A stretch of 64,000 bases of DNA from Erinaceus europaeus (GCF_950295315.1 NC_080177.1:76457786-76521785); one strand, 5' to 3'. Shown: positions 32,879-43,985, counted from the first letter of the stretch. Translations and numbers: made by a program. The notes: generated by a model from the sequence alone, not told the origin.

Positions 32879-33015
32879 AACCTGGCATCTAAAGTGGAAC
32901 AAACTTGCTGGGACGCAGGTCCCTTAGTCTGTGGGGTCCGCACTGTGGAGTCCCTGTGGTCAGCATGAGGTGCCTATTATCACTGACCAATTGGCATTAG
33001 AATATCTCCATACCC

Positions 33016-33317
33016 GGGAGTCGGGCTGTAGCGCAGCGGGTTAAGCACAGGTGGCGCTAAGCTCAAGGACCGGCGTCAGGATCCCAGTTCGAGTCCCCGG
33101 CTCCCCACCTGCAGACAGGTCCCTTCACAGGCGGTGAAGCAGGTCTGCAGCTGTCTGTCTTTCTCTCCCCCTCTCTGTCTTCACCTCCTCTCTCCATTTC
33201 TCTCTGTCCTATCCAACAACAACGACATCAATAATAACTACAACAATAAAACAACAAGGGCAACAAAAGGGAATAAATAAATAATAAATATAAATTTTAA
33301 AAAAACTTTAAAAAAAA
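33016..33317 (+). repeat. SINE A
   Basis: 17-bp duplication AGAATATCTCCATACCC at 32999-33015 and 33318-33334. Confidence 0.95.
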
Positions 33318-33377
33318 AGAATATCTCCATACCCAACTTAATCTTTTATTTTTAAATTTGTTCCCAACTTAATTTTT

Positions 33378-33647
33378 TAAATATGTATTTATTCCCTTTT
33401 GTTGCCCTTGTTTTATTGTTGTAGTTATTATAGATGTCATCACTGTTGGATAGGACAGAGAGAAATGGAGAGAGGAGGGGAAGACAGAGGGGGAGAGAAA
33501 GACAGACACCTACAGACCTGCTTCACCGCCTGTGAAGTGACGCCCCTGCAGGTGGGGAGCCGGGGGCTCAAACCGGGATCCTGGCGCCAGTCCTTGTGTT
33601 TTGCACCATGTGCGTGTGCTTAACCCACTGCGATACCGCCCGACTCC
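33378..33647 (-). repeat. SINE A
   Basis: Duplication CCCAACTTAATTTTT at 33363-33377 and 33648-33662. Confidence 0.95.
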
Positions 33648-34049
33648 CCCAACTTAATTTTTAAAACAGGGAAGTGTTCACTCGTCTGAGTGTAATGGTG
33701 CTTTCATCACTGCTCTGGAGTTAGACTCCCAAGGCAAGATCACTGCTGTCTTATTATATTCAGTGACTTTGCAGTTGCATATATTTCAACAGTTTCCAAC
33801 TGGGAGGAAGCAGATTTGTAATAATGATTTTTAATAAACTATGTTGTTAAGTTTTCAACTTATTGTCGTTGATTCTAAGTAATTAACAAGAGTGAGGGAA
33901 ATTTTCTAATCTCTATTTTTAATAAAAATCTGTGTTTACAGAATGATCTTGGTAATCCTGTCCTTAATAATGAAACTTTATTCTACCAAAGAAAGTTGTT
34001 CTAAAAGATTTTGTATCTGCATTTTTAAACTTTCAACTCAGACTCAAAC

Positions 34050-34240
34050 TTTCTTTTTTTTTTTTTGTATTTTATTTACTTTATAATAATGAGAGAGATA
34101 TAAGCTAAAGATGCAAAGAACAACACCAGAGTGTTGCTCAGCTCTGGCTTATGGTGGTGCTGGGAATTGAGCCTGGGACCTCAAGAGCCTCAGGCAGGAA
34201 AGGTTTGTGCAGAACCACTGTGCTGTTTCCCCAGCCCCAG
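34050..34240 (-). repeat. SINE D
   Basis: Reversed: TTGCTCAGCTCTGGCTTATG to CCACTGTGCTGTTTCCCC. Confidence 0.82.
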
Positions 34241-34432
34241 CCCCAGCCCCAAGTTCTTATATGTCAGTAAATATAAAACAGCTAAAACTGGAAATAAACT
34301 TCTTTTTAGAGGAGGCCAGTAAATCAGTGGCAAGTATGAGATGAGAATGTTTAGATGCTTAGTATCTAGTCTGCCTTCGCAGGCTGCAGGAACCTCACTG
34401 AATACCTCACTTCCGGGGGGGGGCTGCATTCT

Positions 34433-34545
34433 GGGTCAGCCAGATAGCTCAGCGCGAAGACACTGCACTGGAGGGAGCAGCAGTGCTGAACTGTCTTTCC
34501 CTTTCTCCCTATCTGAAGAAAAAAAAAGGAAAAAAAAACTATCTT
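34433..34545 (+). repeat. SINE E
   Basis: CAGATAGCTCAGCGCGAAG; short and diverged. Confidence 0.4.
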
Positions 34546-34689
34546 GTTGTTTTTCATGTGTTAATTCCTAAGAAACTGAAAAGGAGGCAAGAGCACCAGG
34601 GTGAAAGGTCTGGAGTCAGGCAGCCCAGAAGACGGCGAGGTAGGAATGAAAAGCCTGAGTCTGAGTCTGAGTACCAGCACTGCGCGTGC

Positions 34690-34995
34690 GAGAAGGATCT
34701 TCTTCTTTTTTTCCCATTTCTATGTTTTACATTCGACAGTAAGTACACTAGTTTGTACATGCATAACATTCCCCAGTTTTCCATAGAACAATACAACCCC
34801 CACTAGGTCCTCTGAATCCTTCTTGGACCTGTGTTCTCCCCACCCACCCACCCCAGAGTCTTTTACTTTGGTGCGATACGTCAACTCCATTTCAGGTTCT
34901 ACTTGTGTTTTCTTTTCTGATCTTGTTTTTCAACTTTGGCCTGAGATGGATGAATATGGGATGATCTCACTCTCAGGCCGAGAATAATATTCTTT
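34690..34995 (-). mobile_element. L1 type 2 3' end
   Basis: On the minus strand it runs from GGGATGATCTC near its 5' side through CACCAAAGTAAAAGACTC to TTATGCATGTACAAACTAG and ACATAGAAATGGG. Confidence 0.75.
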
Positions 34996-35004
34996 ATATA
35001 TATA

Positions 35005-35346
35005 TATATTTATTTATTTATTTGCCTCCAGAGTTATTGCTGGGGCTCGATGCCTGCACTAGGAATCTAGTGCTCCTGGAGGCCATTTTCCCCATTTTGT
35101 TGTCCTTGTTGTTGTCATTATTGTTAGTGTTGCCATTGATATTGTTGTTGGATAGGACAGAGAGAAATGGAGAGAGGAAGGGAAGACAGAGAGAAGGAGA
35201 GAAAGACAGTCACCTGCAGACCTGCTTCACTGCTTAGGAAGCGACCCTCCTGCAGGTGGGGAGCCGGAGGCTTGAACCGGTATCCCTGCTCTAGTCCTTG
35301 CACTTTGTGCTGTGTGAGCTTAACCCGGTGTGCCATCGCCCGCCCC
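35005..35346 (-). repeat. SINE A-long
   Basis: Reversed: TTGCCTCCAGAGTTATTGC to GCCATCGCCCGCCCCC. Confidence 0.93.
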
Positions 35347-35377
35347 CTTTCTCTCTTTTTTTTTCCAAACATATGAT

Positions 35378-35500
35378 ATAGTCAAGGAGATAGTTCAGCA
35401 GGTGAGCACAGGAGTTGCAAGACTGAGGTCACGGGCTCAGTTCCCAGCACCAAATCTGTGAGAAGTGAGCGGTGCTCCTGTTTTCTTTCAAGAAATAATT
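35378..35500 (+). repeat. SINE E
   Basis: GGAGATAGTTCAGCAGGTG, then GGGCTCAGTTCCCAGCACC. Confidence 0.5.
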
Positions 35501-35594
35501 ATTTTTAATAGTGCAACAAATTAAGAGTACCTGATAGCTCTCTCTAGTTTTTGTTGTAACTATACCTGATCTTTTTGTTTCATTTTATACATTT

Positions 35595-35722
35595 TCCATC
35601 TCCCTCGTCCGACTCCCCGTCTCTCTCCATTTCTACCTCCTCTTCCCCTTTCAATTTCTCTTTGCCCTATCACATAAGTTTTTAAGAATTTTAATTGCAC
35701 CTGGTTGAGTGCACACGTCACA
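35595..35722 (+). repeat. SINE B pieces
   Basis: A CT-rich body with CCTATCACATAAG, then a head-like CACCTGGTTGAGTGCACACG. Confidence 0.4.
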
Positions 35723-36222
35723 AATTCATCATCTAATGAGGTTCAAAGTTATGAAGTCACAGTGACTGATCCCAGATCTATTTTTACTAGTCAAGACAAA
35801 ATGTGTAAAACTTCAAATATATACACTGCAGAAACCTTATCTGAAATTACAGATAATAATACCAATTTGACCTTATCAGAAAGCTGCCACTGACTAGTGT
35901 CAATTTTTCAAATGTATCCTTTCTTTCCCTAGAATGTGTCCAGGGTAAGGCAGAAAGCTCCAAGTTTTCTATCAGTCAGCCTACACCACTATCCCAGCAG
36001 ACCGCCGGCACCCTCTCGGAAGTGCTAGGGCAGTGCCCTCTCCATGTTATCATGGCTATCAACGGCTATCACTGATCACTGGCTACCTGAATTCTAACAA
36101 AACGAGAACAGAGGTGTGTGATTCCATCACCGTCATTAAAATGTGTGATTATCAACGTGACCCTCTAAACTGCAGTCAATCTAGATTTGCTGGCCCTCTC
36201 TGTCTACTCGTGATCAACAAAA

Positions 36223-36400
36223 CAAGAGATGACACATGTTGGCAGTGATGTGGAGGGAAGGAGACCTGACAGGCTGTTGAATCTAACGGGTGCAGCCCCA
36301 GTGGCCGACAGTTTGGAGAGCCCTTCAATAAACAGAAATGGCTGGAGAGCCCTTCAATATCAACAAACAGAAATGGACATACCTTCTGAGCCATAATGGT
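36223..36400 (+). mobile_element. Old L1 3' region
   Basis: GCAGTGATGTGGAGGGAAGG, GTGCAGCCCCAGTGG and CAGTTTGGAGAGCCCTTCAA parallel the L1 stretch that precedes GACCCAGCAAT. A 29-34 bp piece is duplicated inside it at 36314-36376. Confidence 0.55.
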
Positions 36401-36764
36401 AATAATAATGCAGACATTAGGTCACAAAGAGATTTTTATTTGGTCTGCAGGATGTAGGCTCCTAAGACCTTGTCACCTGTACCATGCCAAAGGCAGTTAG
36501 TTGTGCATTCTCCCCACGGGTCTTAGCCCGTCACTGTGCCCTCTCCAGGAATTGCTTCTTACCGTCAAGAGTATCAGGTTTCCACACATGTAGCCCTTTC
36601 CACTAATTTGTTATCACCTGGCCCCTCGTGGTATCTGATACGTGACCCAGGACAAACACTACTTTAATGCGCACTCTGAAGTCCTGCCATGATTCTTAGC
36701 CTCTCTTGCAATGCTCTTTTTTCTAAGAAATAATGATGAAAATTAATTTAAGTTCCACTTTTAC

Positions 36765-37063
36765 TTATTTTTTGATTTGATAGAACAGAGAGAATTTGAG
36801 AGGGAAAGTGAAGAAATAGGGGAGAGATGAAGGAAGGAAGGAAGGAAGGAAGGAAGGAAGGAAGGAAGGGAGGGAGGGAGGGAGGGAGGGAGGGAGGGAG
36901 GGAGGGAGGGAGACAGGGAGGGAGGGAGGGAGAGACCAACCGACCTGCGTCACTGCTTCCCTACACTGAAGCGTCCCACCCTGTATGAGGGACCAGGACC
37001 TGAGGCTGGGTCCTTGAGCATGGTGGTGCGAGCACTCAACCAGGTGCACCACCACCTGGCCCC
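36765..37063 (-). repeat. SINE B with expanded purine tract
   Basis: Reversed copy ending CCACCACCTGGCCCC; its CT body has grown into (GGAA)n(GGGA)n at 36834-36931. Confidence 0.85.
36834..36931 (+). repeat. (GGAA)n(GGGA)n array
   Basis: About eight GGAA units pass into about fifteen GGGA units with one GACA break. Confidence 0.9.
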
Positions 37064-37524
37064 AACAGCAGTTCTCTTCCCTAAGCCTGAATTCCTCTAA
37101 GTGATGAGACAGAGTGAGCAGACTGAAACGTGACGGTACTTCATGGTACACTCTGTGCTCAACCTCTCGCGTCTTAGTATTTATTACCCTTGGTGTTTTT
37201 GTTCCCTGACAAGTGGGACGAAGTGGGATGATATCTCAAGTCAGGGTATACTTTGTTTTTCCTCACAAGTGCTACATCCTCTACCAAGAAAACCCTCCCT
37301 TGTGCAGATTCACTTGCTGGTGAAAACGACCTTTCTAGAAGTCAGCGCCCCTTTGCCTGAGCTCTTTCTGAGACACACATCCTTCCCTGCTACCTCTGGG
37401 TTACTTCCTCCTCTCTTCCTCTTTCAATCCTGTAACTTATGACCTCCCTAAAAGTACATATCCTGTTCTACCTTTTATTTTAACCAGTTAGGTGGGTATT
37501 TTTTCTTTTATATTTTTTATAGAT

Positions 37525-37896
37525 AATGGCTTGTTTTATTATTTTTTAACTTTATTTTTTTAAGAATTTATTTATTCATGAAAAAGACAGGCAGAGAGAC
37601 AGAAAGAGAGAACCAGACATCACTCCGGTACATGTGCTGCCGGGGATCGAACTCAGGATCTCATGGCTGAGAATCCAATGCTTTATCCACTGTGGCATCT
37701 CCCGGACCACTATTTTGATAAGAGAAAGAAATTGAGAGGGAAGGGGAGTAGAGAGGGAGAGAGAATGAGAGACACCTGTAACACTGCTTCACTATTTGTG
37801 AAGCTTTCCTCACTGCAGGTGGGGCCAAGGGCTTAAACCTAGATCTTTGTGCATGGTAATGCATGCAGTTAACCAGGTGCATCACCGCCTGGCCCA
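37525..37896 (-). repeat. SINE B split by a SINE C
   Basis: The body lies at 37710-37896 and its tail left of the reversed SINE C at 37558-37709. Confidence 0.75.
37558..37709 (-). repeat. SINE C
   Basis: Reversed: TTTATTTATTCATGAAAAAG to GCATCTCCCGGACCAC. Confidence 0.9.
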
Positions 37897-37964
37897 CTAG
37901 GTGCTACCTTGTCTCTTTAAGAGCAGACTGTAAGCTTTTCAAAGGGAAAAATGATCACTCCTAA

Positions 37965-38085
37965 CGTGCACTCAACAACCTGCGCCACCACCTCCCCCCA
38001 CTTTTTAATTTTTTTTTGTATTATCTTTATTTAGTTATTGGATAGAAACAGCCATAAATTGAGAGGGGAGGGGAGGATGATCACT
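37965..38085 (-). repeat. SINE B remnants
   Basis: A head piece (GCGCCACCACCTCCCCCCA) next to a tail piece (TTATTGGATAGAAACAGCC), the middle lost. Confidence 0.5.
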
Positions 38086-38357
38086 CTGTAATGTAAGACA
38101 ACAACAGAGTCCTGTGTATTAGACACTAAGTTTTGATAAACTGTACCAACTTGAACTTCTACAAGATTAAAATATATTAACGTCTCCAGCTCTCCAGTCT
38201 CTTCTGCTCAACTATCATTCCTGACCTCTCCTCTTCCTGTAGTTCAGGGGCTAGCATTAAGCTTAAATCATTACTTCCTACCTTACAGTTACTTTACAAC
38301 TTTTTGTCTTGAGGATAAAGTAAATTTCCAAAGGAAAGAGGTTACAGTCATTTGCTT

Positions 38358-38546
38358 TATGCATTGGATAATGACAGAGAGAAAGCAAGAGGGAAGGAGG
38401 TGAGAGATGAAGAAAGAGAGGTACCAGCAACACTGCCTCTCACTCATGAAGCTTTCCTTATGCCGGTAGGGACCTGGGGCTTGAACCTGGGCTCTCACAC
38501 AGGGTAACAAGTCTGCTCTACCAATTGCACTGCAGCCTGCCAGCCT
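38358..38546 (-). repeat. SINE B, old
   Basis: Reversed: GGGGCTTGAACCTGGGCTC. Confidence 0.7.
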
Positions 38547-38668
38547 CATCATTTTACTTTCTATAGTGCTACCAAGAATCAGTTCTATTTTCTTCTCTAT
38601 TTTTATTTTTTTCCAATAGAAATATATAGGGGGAAAAAACACACAGCTTTTTCTAAAATAACAAACTA

Positions 38669-38803
<135 letters not shown>

Positions 38804-38861
38804 TTACCTATCAAAACAGATTCTGTCAGCAGCATCTAAACATACAGTGTGCTATTTTCTC

Positions 38862-39020
38862 TTGATAGGGAGGAAGGGACAAAAAGACAGAAACACATCA
38901 GCAGCCCAGCCGCATCACTTGTGAACCTTCCTCCCTGCAGGTAGGGAACAGGGGCTTGAACCCTGGGTCCTTAGCACATGGTGACATGTGCTCTCCACTG
39001 GGTGTGCCAGCCCTCAGCCT
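38862..39020 (-). repeat. SINE B, old
   Basis: Reversed: GGGGCTTGAACCCTGGGTCC. Confidence 0.7.
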
Positions 39021-39043
39021 CACATTATGCCACCTAAAATCCA

Positions 39044-39045
<2 letters not shown>

Positions 39046-39097
<52 letters not shown>
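39046..39097 (+). repeat. (AC)n microsatellite
   Basis: About 26 uninterrupted AC units in SEC23A intron 18. Confidence 0.97.
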
Positions 39098-39099
<2 letters not shown>

Positions 39100-39469
39100 A
39101 AAGGGTCCTAAGTAACCTAGTCTTCTGAAAGGCGTTCAAGGAGTAGGTATGAATTCATAGATCTTATATAATCTAATTCTAAACACCACCAAGTTCTTTA
39201 TAATTTCATAACGTTTTCCTATGTATGGCATTTTCTAGGAAGCTGGAATAAGAAAATGAGAAAAACAGAAAAAAAGCATGTTACTGAAGACGTGCAGATT
39301 TTACCAGTAAGTAACAGTTTCAAGCACAGTGCGCTGTGTTATTTCCCAAGCTGCTGCTGTTTCTTGCTCCACAAGAGCTGGCACAGCACCACACTGCCAC
39401 TCTGGTTTTGTCTTCAGAGCTGGACAGAAGCTGCCAATTTCTGGCAGTCAATCATCTTACTGCTTTCCT

Positions 39470-39691
39470 TTTTTATTTTTTATTTATTATCTTTACTTAT
39501 TTGTTGGATAGAGACAATCTGAAATGGAGAGGGGAGGGGGAGACCAAAAAGGAGAGAGACAGAGAGACACCTGCAGCCCTGCTTCACCATTGGCAAAGCT
39601 TCCCTCCTGCAAGTGGGGACCAAGGGCTTGAACCTACGTCCTTGCACACTGTAACATGTGCACTCAACCAGTTGTGCCACCACCTGGCCCC
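39470..39691 (-). repeat. SINE B
   Basis: Reversed: TTATTTGTTGGATAGAGACA to CCACCACCTGGCCCC. Confidence 0.88.
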
Positions 39692-39765
39692 TTGTTGCTT
39701 TATTCTGTTGCTCTGCTTTCATGTTTTCCCCTGGATATTCTCTTCCACTCGTCTCCTTCCTTTTT

Positions 39766-40092
39766 TTTTTTTTTTTTTTTTGCCTCCAGGGCCATTGCTG
39801 GGGCTCAGTGCCTGCATCACGAATCCACCGCTCCTGGAGGCTATTTCTCCCCCTTTTTGTTGCCCTTGTTGTTGTAGCCTTGTTGTGGTTATTACTGTTG
39901 TTGTTGATATCATTTGTTGTTGGATAGGACAGAGAGAAATGGAGAAAGGAGGGGAAGACAGAGAGGGGGAGAGAAAGACAGACAGCTGCAGACCTGCTTC
40001 ACCATCTGTGAAGCGACTCCCCTGCAGGTGGGGAGCCGAGGGCTCGAACCGGGATCCTCCCGCCGGTCCCTGCGCTTTGCGCCACCTGCCTA
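39766..40092 (-). repeat. SINE A-long, 5'-truncated
   Basis: Duplication GTCTCCTTCCTTTTT (39751-39765, 40093-40107). The head before GGTGGCGCAAAGCG is missing. It lies about 120 bp from exon 18. Confidence 0.93.
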
Positions 40093-40365
<273 letters not shown>

Positions 40366-40385
40366 CTAGTGTGAAGATAAAGAAA

Positions 40386-40628
40386 GAAATTTTTTTATTA
40401 TTTTTTCCCCTTTTATTGCCCTTGTTGTTTTTCATTGTTGTTGTAGTTACTGACATCGTCATTGTTGTTGGACAGGACAGAGAGAAATGGAGAGAGGAGG
40501 GGAAGACAGAGAGGGGGAGAGAAAGACAGACACCTGCAGACCTGCTTCACCACTTGTGAAGCGACTCCCCTGCAGGCAGGGAGCTAGGGGCTGGAACCGG
40601 AATCCTTACGCCAGTCCTTGTGCTTTGC
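40386..40628 (-). repeat. SINE A, 5'-truncated
   Basis: Reversed; AAGAAATT occurs at both sides; 20 bp upstream of the exon 18 acceptor, a very close insertion. Confidence 0.88.
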
Positions 40629-40705
40629 AAGAAATTATTATTATTTTTTTTTAATTCCAGGCTATCTAAAAAAGTGTCTTGTTTTCTATTTTTCCAAAGA
40701 ATTAG

Positions 40706-40855
40706 TTCCATGGTCTGGGAGGTGCTGCAATGGTTAAAGCATTGGACTCTCAAGCATGAGGTCCTGAGTTCAAGCCCCAGCAGCACATATATCAGAGTGT
40801 CTGGTTCTTTCTCTCTTCTCTCATTCATAAATGAATAAAATCTTTAAGGAAGAAA
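40706..40855 (+). repeat. SINE C
   Basis: GTCTGGGAGGTGCTGCAATG to CATATATCAGAGTGTCTGG. Confidence 0.88.
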
Positions 40856-40869
40856 AGAAAGTAGTCTCA

Positions 40870-41320
40870 AAAAAATTTTGTTCTGCTTTATATCTTAACT
40901 CTTTTTCAGCCACCAGCCACCAGATTCCATGATGCCAACCTGACTTCCCTGGGCAGGGCATCATGTGTCTTGGAGCCCAGCTTCCCCAGAGCCCTGCCCC
41001 ACTAGGGAAAGAGAGAGTCAGACTGGGCGTATGGATCGACCTGTCAACGCCCATATTCAGCGGGGAAGCAATTACAGAAACCAGACCTTCCACCTTCTGT
41101 ACCCCATAATGACCCTGGGTCCATACTCCCAGAGGGATAAAGAATAGAGAAGCTATCAAAACAAGGGCAACAAAAGGGAAAATAAATAATTTTAAAAAAT
41201 AACAGGGAAGCTATCAAAGGAGGGGATTGGATATGGAGCTCTGGGGATAGGCATGTGTGGAAATGTACTCCTCTTATCCTATAGTCTTGTTGATATTTCC
41301 ATTTTATAAATAAAAACTTT
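40870..41320 (+). mobile_element. L1 type 1 3' end with a 46-bp insert
   Basis: It carries CCACCAGATTCCA, AGCGGGGAAGCAATTACAG and CCAGACCTTCCACCTTC and ends with an A-rich tail. The insert at 41161-41206 is listed separately. Confidence 0.75.
41161..41206 (+). mobile_element. 46-bp SINE A tail insertion
   Basis: ACAAGGGCAACAAAAGGG and an A/T-rich tail, the last 46 bp of a SINE A, sit in the L1 between copies of GAAGCTATCAAA (41149-41160 and 41207-41218). Confidence 0.8.
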
Positions 41321-41336
41321 TTAAAAATTATCCATC

Positions 41337-41597
41337 GGGAGTCGGACTGTAGCGTAGCAGGTTAAGCGCAGGTGGCGCAAAGCACAAGGACCGGCATAAG
41401 GATCCCGGTTCAAGTCGCTTCACAGGCGGTGAAGCAGGTCTGCAGGTGTCTATCTTTCTCTCCTCCTCTCTGTCTTCCCCTCCTCTCTCCATTTCTCTCT
41501 GTCCTATCCAATAACGACAACAACAATAATAACTACAACAATAAAACAACAAGGGCAACAAAAGGGAATAAATAAATAAAATAAATATTTATTTTTA
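41337..41597 (+). repeat. SINE A with internal deletion
   Basis: GATCCCGGTTCAAG joins GTCGCTTCACAGG directly; duplication AAAAATTATCCATC at 41323-41336 and 41598-41611. Confidence 0.93.
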
Positions 41598-41689
41598 AAA
41601 AATTATCCATCACTGAATTTAGCCCAATTTTTTTTTTTCATTTTACTGTGAGGTGGAGGTGGCAGGAGTTTGCAGTTTTAAGTGTGACT

Positions 41690-41790
41690 GTTTTTATATG
41701 GGAACATAAGTGTCCCCTGACTCTTCTCACTCCCAAGTCTTTTACTTTGCTGCAGTACATCCTGCCCTGTGCAATTTTTAAGAATAATAA
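41690..41790 (-). mobile_element. L1 type 2 3' fragment (degenerate)
   Basis: CCCAAGTCTTTTACTTTGC on the plus strand is the reverse of the L1 GCAAAGTAAAAGACT motif. Confidence 0.45.
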
Positions 41791-41796
41791 TTTCAA

Positions 41797-42035
41797 GGTT
41801 CCGGGTGGTTCGACTGAGCACAACACACTGCTATGTATAAGAACCTGGTTTCAGGGAGTCGGGCAGCAGCGCAGTGCGTTAAGCGCACGGACCCGCTTAA
41901 GGATCCTGGTTCGAGCCCCTGGCTCCCCACCTACTGGGGAGTCGCTTCACAGGCGGTGAAGCAGGTTGGTCTTCTTCAGGTGTCTCTCTTTCTCTGTGCC
42001 TCCCCCCTGCCCTCAATTTCTCTCTGCCCTATCAA
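41797..42035 (+). repeat. Mosaic SINE: B head, A middle, B-like tail
   Basis: 41797-41850 is SINE B, 41851-41965 is SINE A from GGGAGTCGGGCAGCAGCG to GAAGCAGGTTGG, then a CT-rich B-type end. No A tail lies between. Confidence 0.7.
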
Positions 42036-42169
42036 AATGTACATAATATAAAAATAACTTCAATACTCTTGAGTAAATGGCTGCAAATTTAGGTTTTTTT
42101 CTCTTTTAAAAGTGAAATAAGTCTGAATAATATTTATTAATATGTACTGCTTATTTTTTACTTTTCATT

Positions 42170-42255
42170 ACTGATTTAATATTGATTTACAGAATTGTAA
42201 GATACAATTCCACACTGTTCCCACCACCAGGGTTCTGTGTCCACATTCCTCTGGG
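42170..42255 (-). mobile_element. L1 3' terminal fragment
   Basis: TCCCACCACCAGGGTTCTG is the reverse of the GGTGGTGGGA end of the L1 families here. SINE A (42258-42525) was inserted beside it. Confidence 0.5.
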
Positions 42256-42257
42256 TT

Positions 42258-42525
42258 GTTGTTTTTTTTAATATTTATTTATTTATTTATTCCCTTTGTT
42301 GCCCTTGTTGTTTTATTGTTGTAGTTATTCTTGTTGTCGTCGTTACTGAATAGGACAGAGAGAAATGGAGAGAGGAGGGGAAGACAGAGGGGGACAGAAA
42401 GACAGACACCTGCAGACCTGCTTCACCGCCTGTGAAGCGACTCCCCTGCAGGTGGGGAGCCGAGGGCTCGAACCGGGACCCTTACGCTGGTCCTTGCGCT
42501 TAATCCGCTGTGCTACTAACTCCCT
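42258..42525 (-). repeat. SINE A
   Basis: CCTCTGGGTT duplicated at 42248-42257 and 42526-42535. Confidence 0.93.
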
Positions 42526-43025
42526 CCTCTGGGTTTTTTGTTTGTTTGTTTGTTTGTTTTTGCCCATTTTTTCTACAGTCCTGCCGTCGCTTCCTTTCTA
42601 TGTGATGCCTAAACTGATTATTACTTCCAGCATCCTTCCTTTTTTCCTCTTTTTTCTATAAGAGAAACAGTGCCTGACTTTCTCTGGTGTTTTACAGATG
42701 TGCTCCTTTTCAGTGGTGGTATAAAAACAAGATTTCTGGCTACAGATATTTCGGGTCCTGATGGAGTTGGGGTTCAGAGCCCTCTGGTCATCATCCCCTA
42801 TCACCCCTCTGAGAGTGTTTACTGCCTATTTTATAACACGCTGCTTGGAACTAGGAACACAGCAATAAAGCAAGAAAGAAAAAAAATTAATGACTATGCG
42901 TCTCAAGTTAGCTAAAAGTTAACTAACTACCTGAACTTATGATAAATGAAGGACACTTTTAAAACACAAGATTTAATCGGACACTTCAGACTTAATAGCT
43001 ACTATTTACGATGAGTTACATTCTG

Positions 43026-43125
43026 GCAAGATATATGAAACACGCATGATAATGTCAATACCATCATAAAGATAGGCAAAATATATGAAACACGCATGAT
43101 AATGTCAATACCATCATAGAGATAG
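43026..43125 (+). repeat. 50-bp tandem duplication
   Basis: Two units (43026-43075, 43076-43125) beginning GCAARATATATGAAACACGC differ at two positions. Confidence 0.95.
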
Positions 43126-43205
43126 TATACCTGGTAAGGAGCAGCTGAAGCCAATTTTTATGAAGGCAAATGGCTCCCAAAACTATGTAATTAAAACATC
43201 AAAAA

Positions 43206-43550
43206 AAATTTTTGGTAATATTTATTTTCCTTTTTGTTGCCCTTGTTGTTTTATTGTTGTAGTTATTATTATTGTTCTTGATGTCATCGTTGTTGGATAG
43301 GACAGAGAGAAATAGAGAAGGGAGGGAAAGACAGAGGGGGAGAGAAAGACAGACACCTTTCTTTCTTTTTATAAATAAACAGTCTGAAGGTGTAAGACAA
43401 AAGCTTAAACTAATGATGTAAATTTGGGTACCACCTGTGAAGGCAACTCCCCTGCAGGTGGGGAGCCGGGGACTTGAACTGGGATCCTTACTCAGGTCCT
43501 TGTGCTTTGCGCCACGTGTGCTTAGCCCACTGCGCTGCCACCCGACTCCC
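43206..43550 (-). repeat. SINE A interrupted by a copied segment
   Basis: Reversed SINE A in which 43358-43430 replaces about 13 bp of SINE (TGCAGACCTGCTT). Confidence 0.93.
43358..43430 (+). other. 73-bp exact copy of 44834-44906
   Basis: Identical over 73 bases, same orientation, 1476 bp from its source. No A tail and no target duplication are visible. Confidence 0.95.
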
Positions 43551-43985
43551 GAAGTTCTAATTTTTAATTCACGTCTGCTTTAAATGAGTTTTTGAGATCA
43601 AGTGGAATACCTTTGCTTTAAGTACTTTGTGTGGGATGCTTTTATAATGACCTATAATAATGCAAACAAAAGCCTGTCCACCAATGAAGACTGGTTTTCC
43701 CCTCTCGGTATCTTTAGGTAAAACCCAAAGTCTGATGTGCCCACATGCATATATACATCAGTGCACTGACTTTCATGATAAGGTGCTTCTGTGTCAAATT
43801 CACTTGTCCAACTGTATGTGCAAATGAACAAAACAATGAGTGAATCACCCACAGATAAAGTCTAAAGATCTCTAGCAGGAAAAACTGTGTTTTAGAAAAA
43901 TGGAAACAAGATTTTATCAGAGGAAAAATTAGCAAACTATGATAAAGAAAAAAAACTTCCATGAATAAAAAAATAAAAACGTTTA

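Larger units (their letters stand above)
37440..37950 (+). mobile_element. Possible L2 remnant broken by SINEs
   Basis: GACTGTAAGCTTTTCAAAGG at 37925 resembles the L2 end, and the CTTGTTTTATTATT block at 37530 could be its upstream part. Weak. Confidence 0.3.

Noticed and set aside
36748..37151. Proline/serine/leucine-rich frame PSLPPSLPPS
   Set aside because: It is translation of the GGGA/GGAA array.
42598..42915. Overlapping 68-81 codon frames that looked like an extra exon
   Set aside because: No splice signals at fitting phase and no match to SEC23A, whose exons 17 and 18 join perfectly without it.
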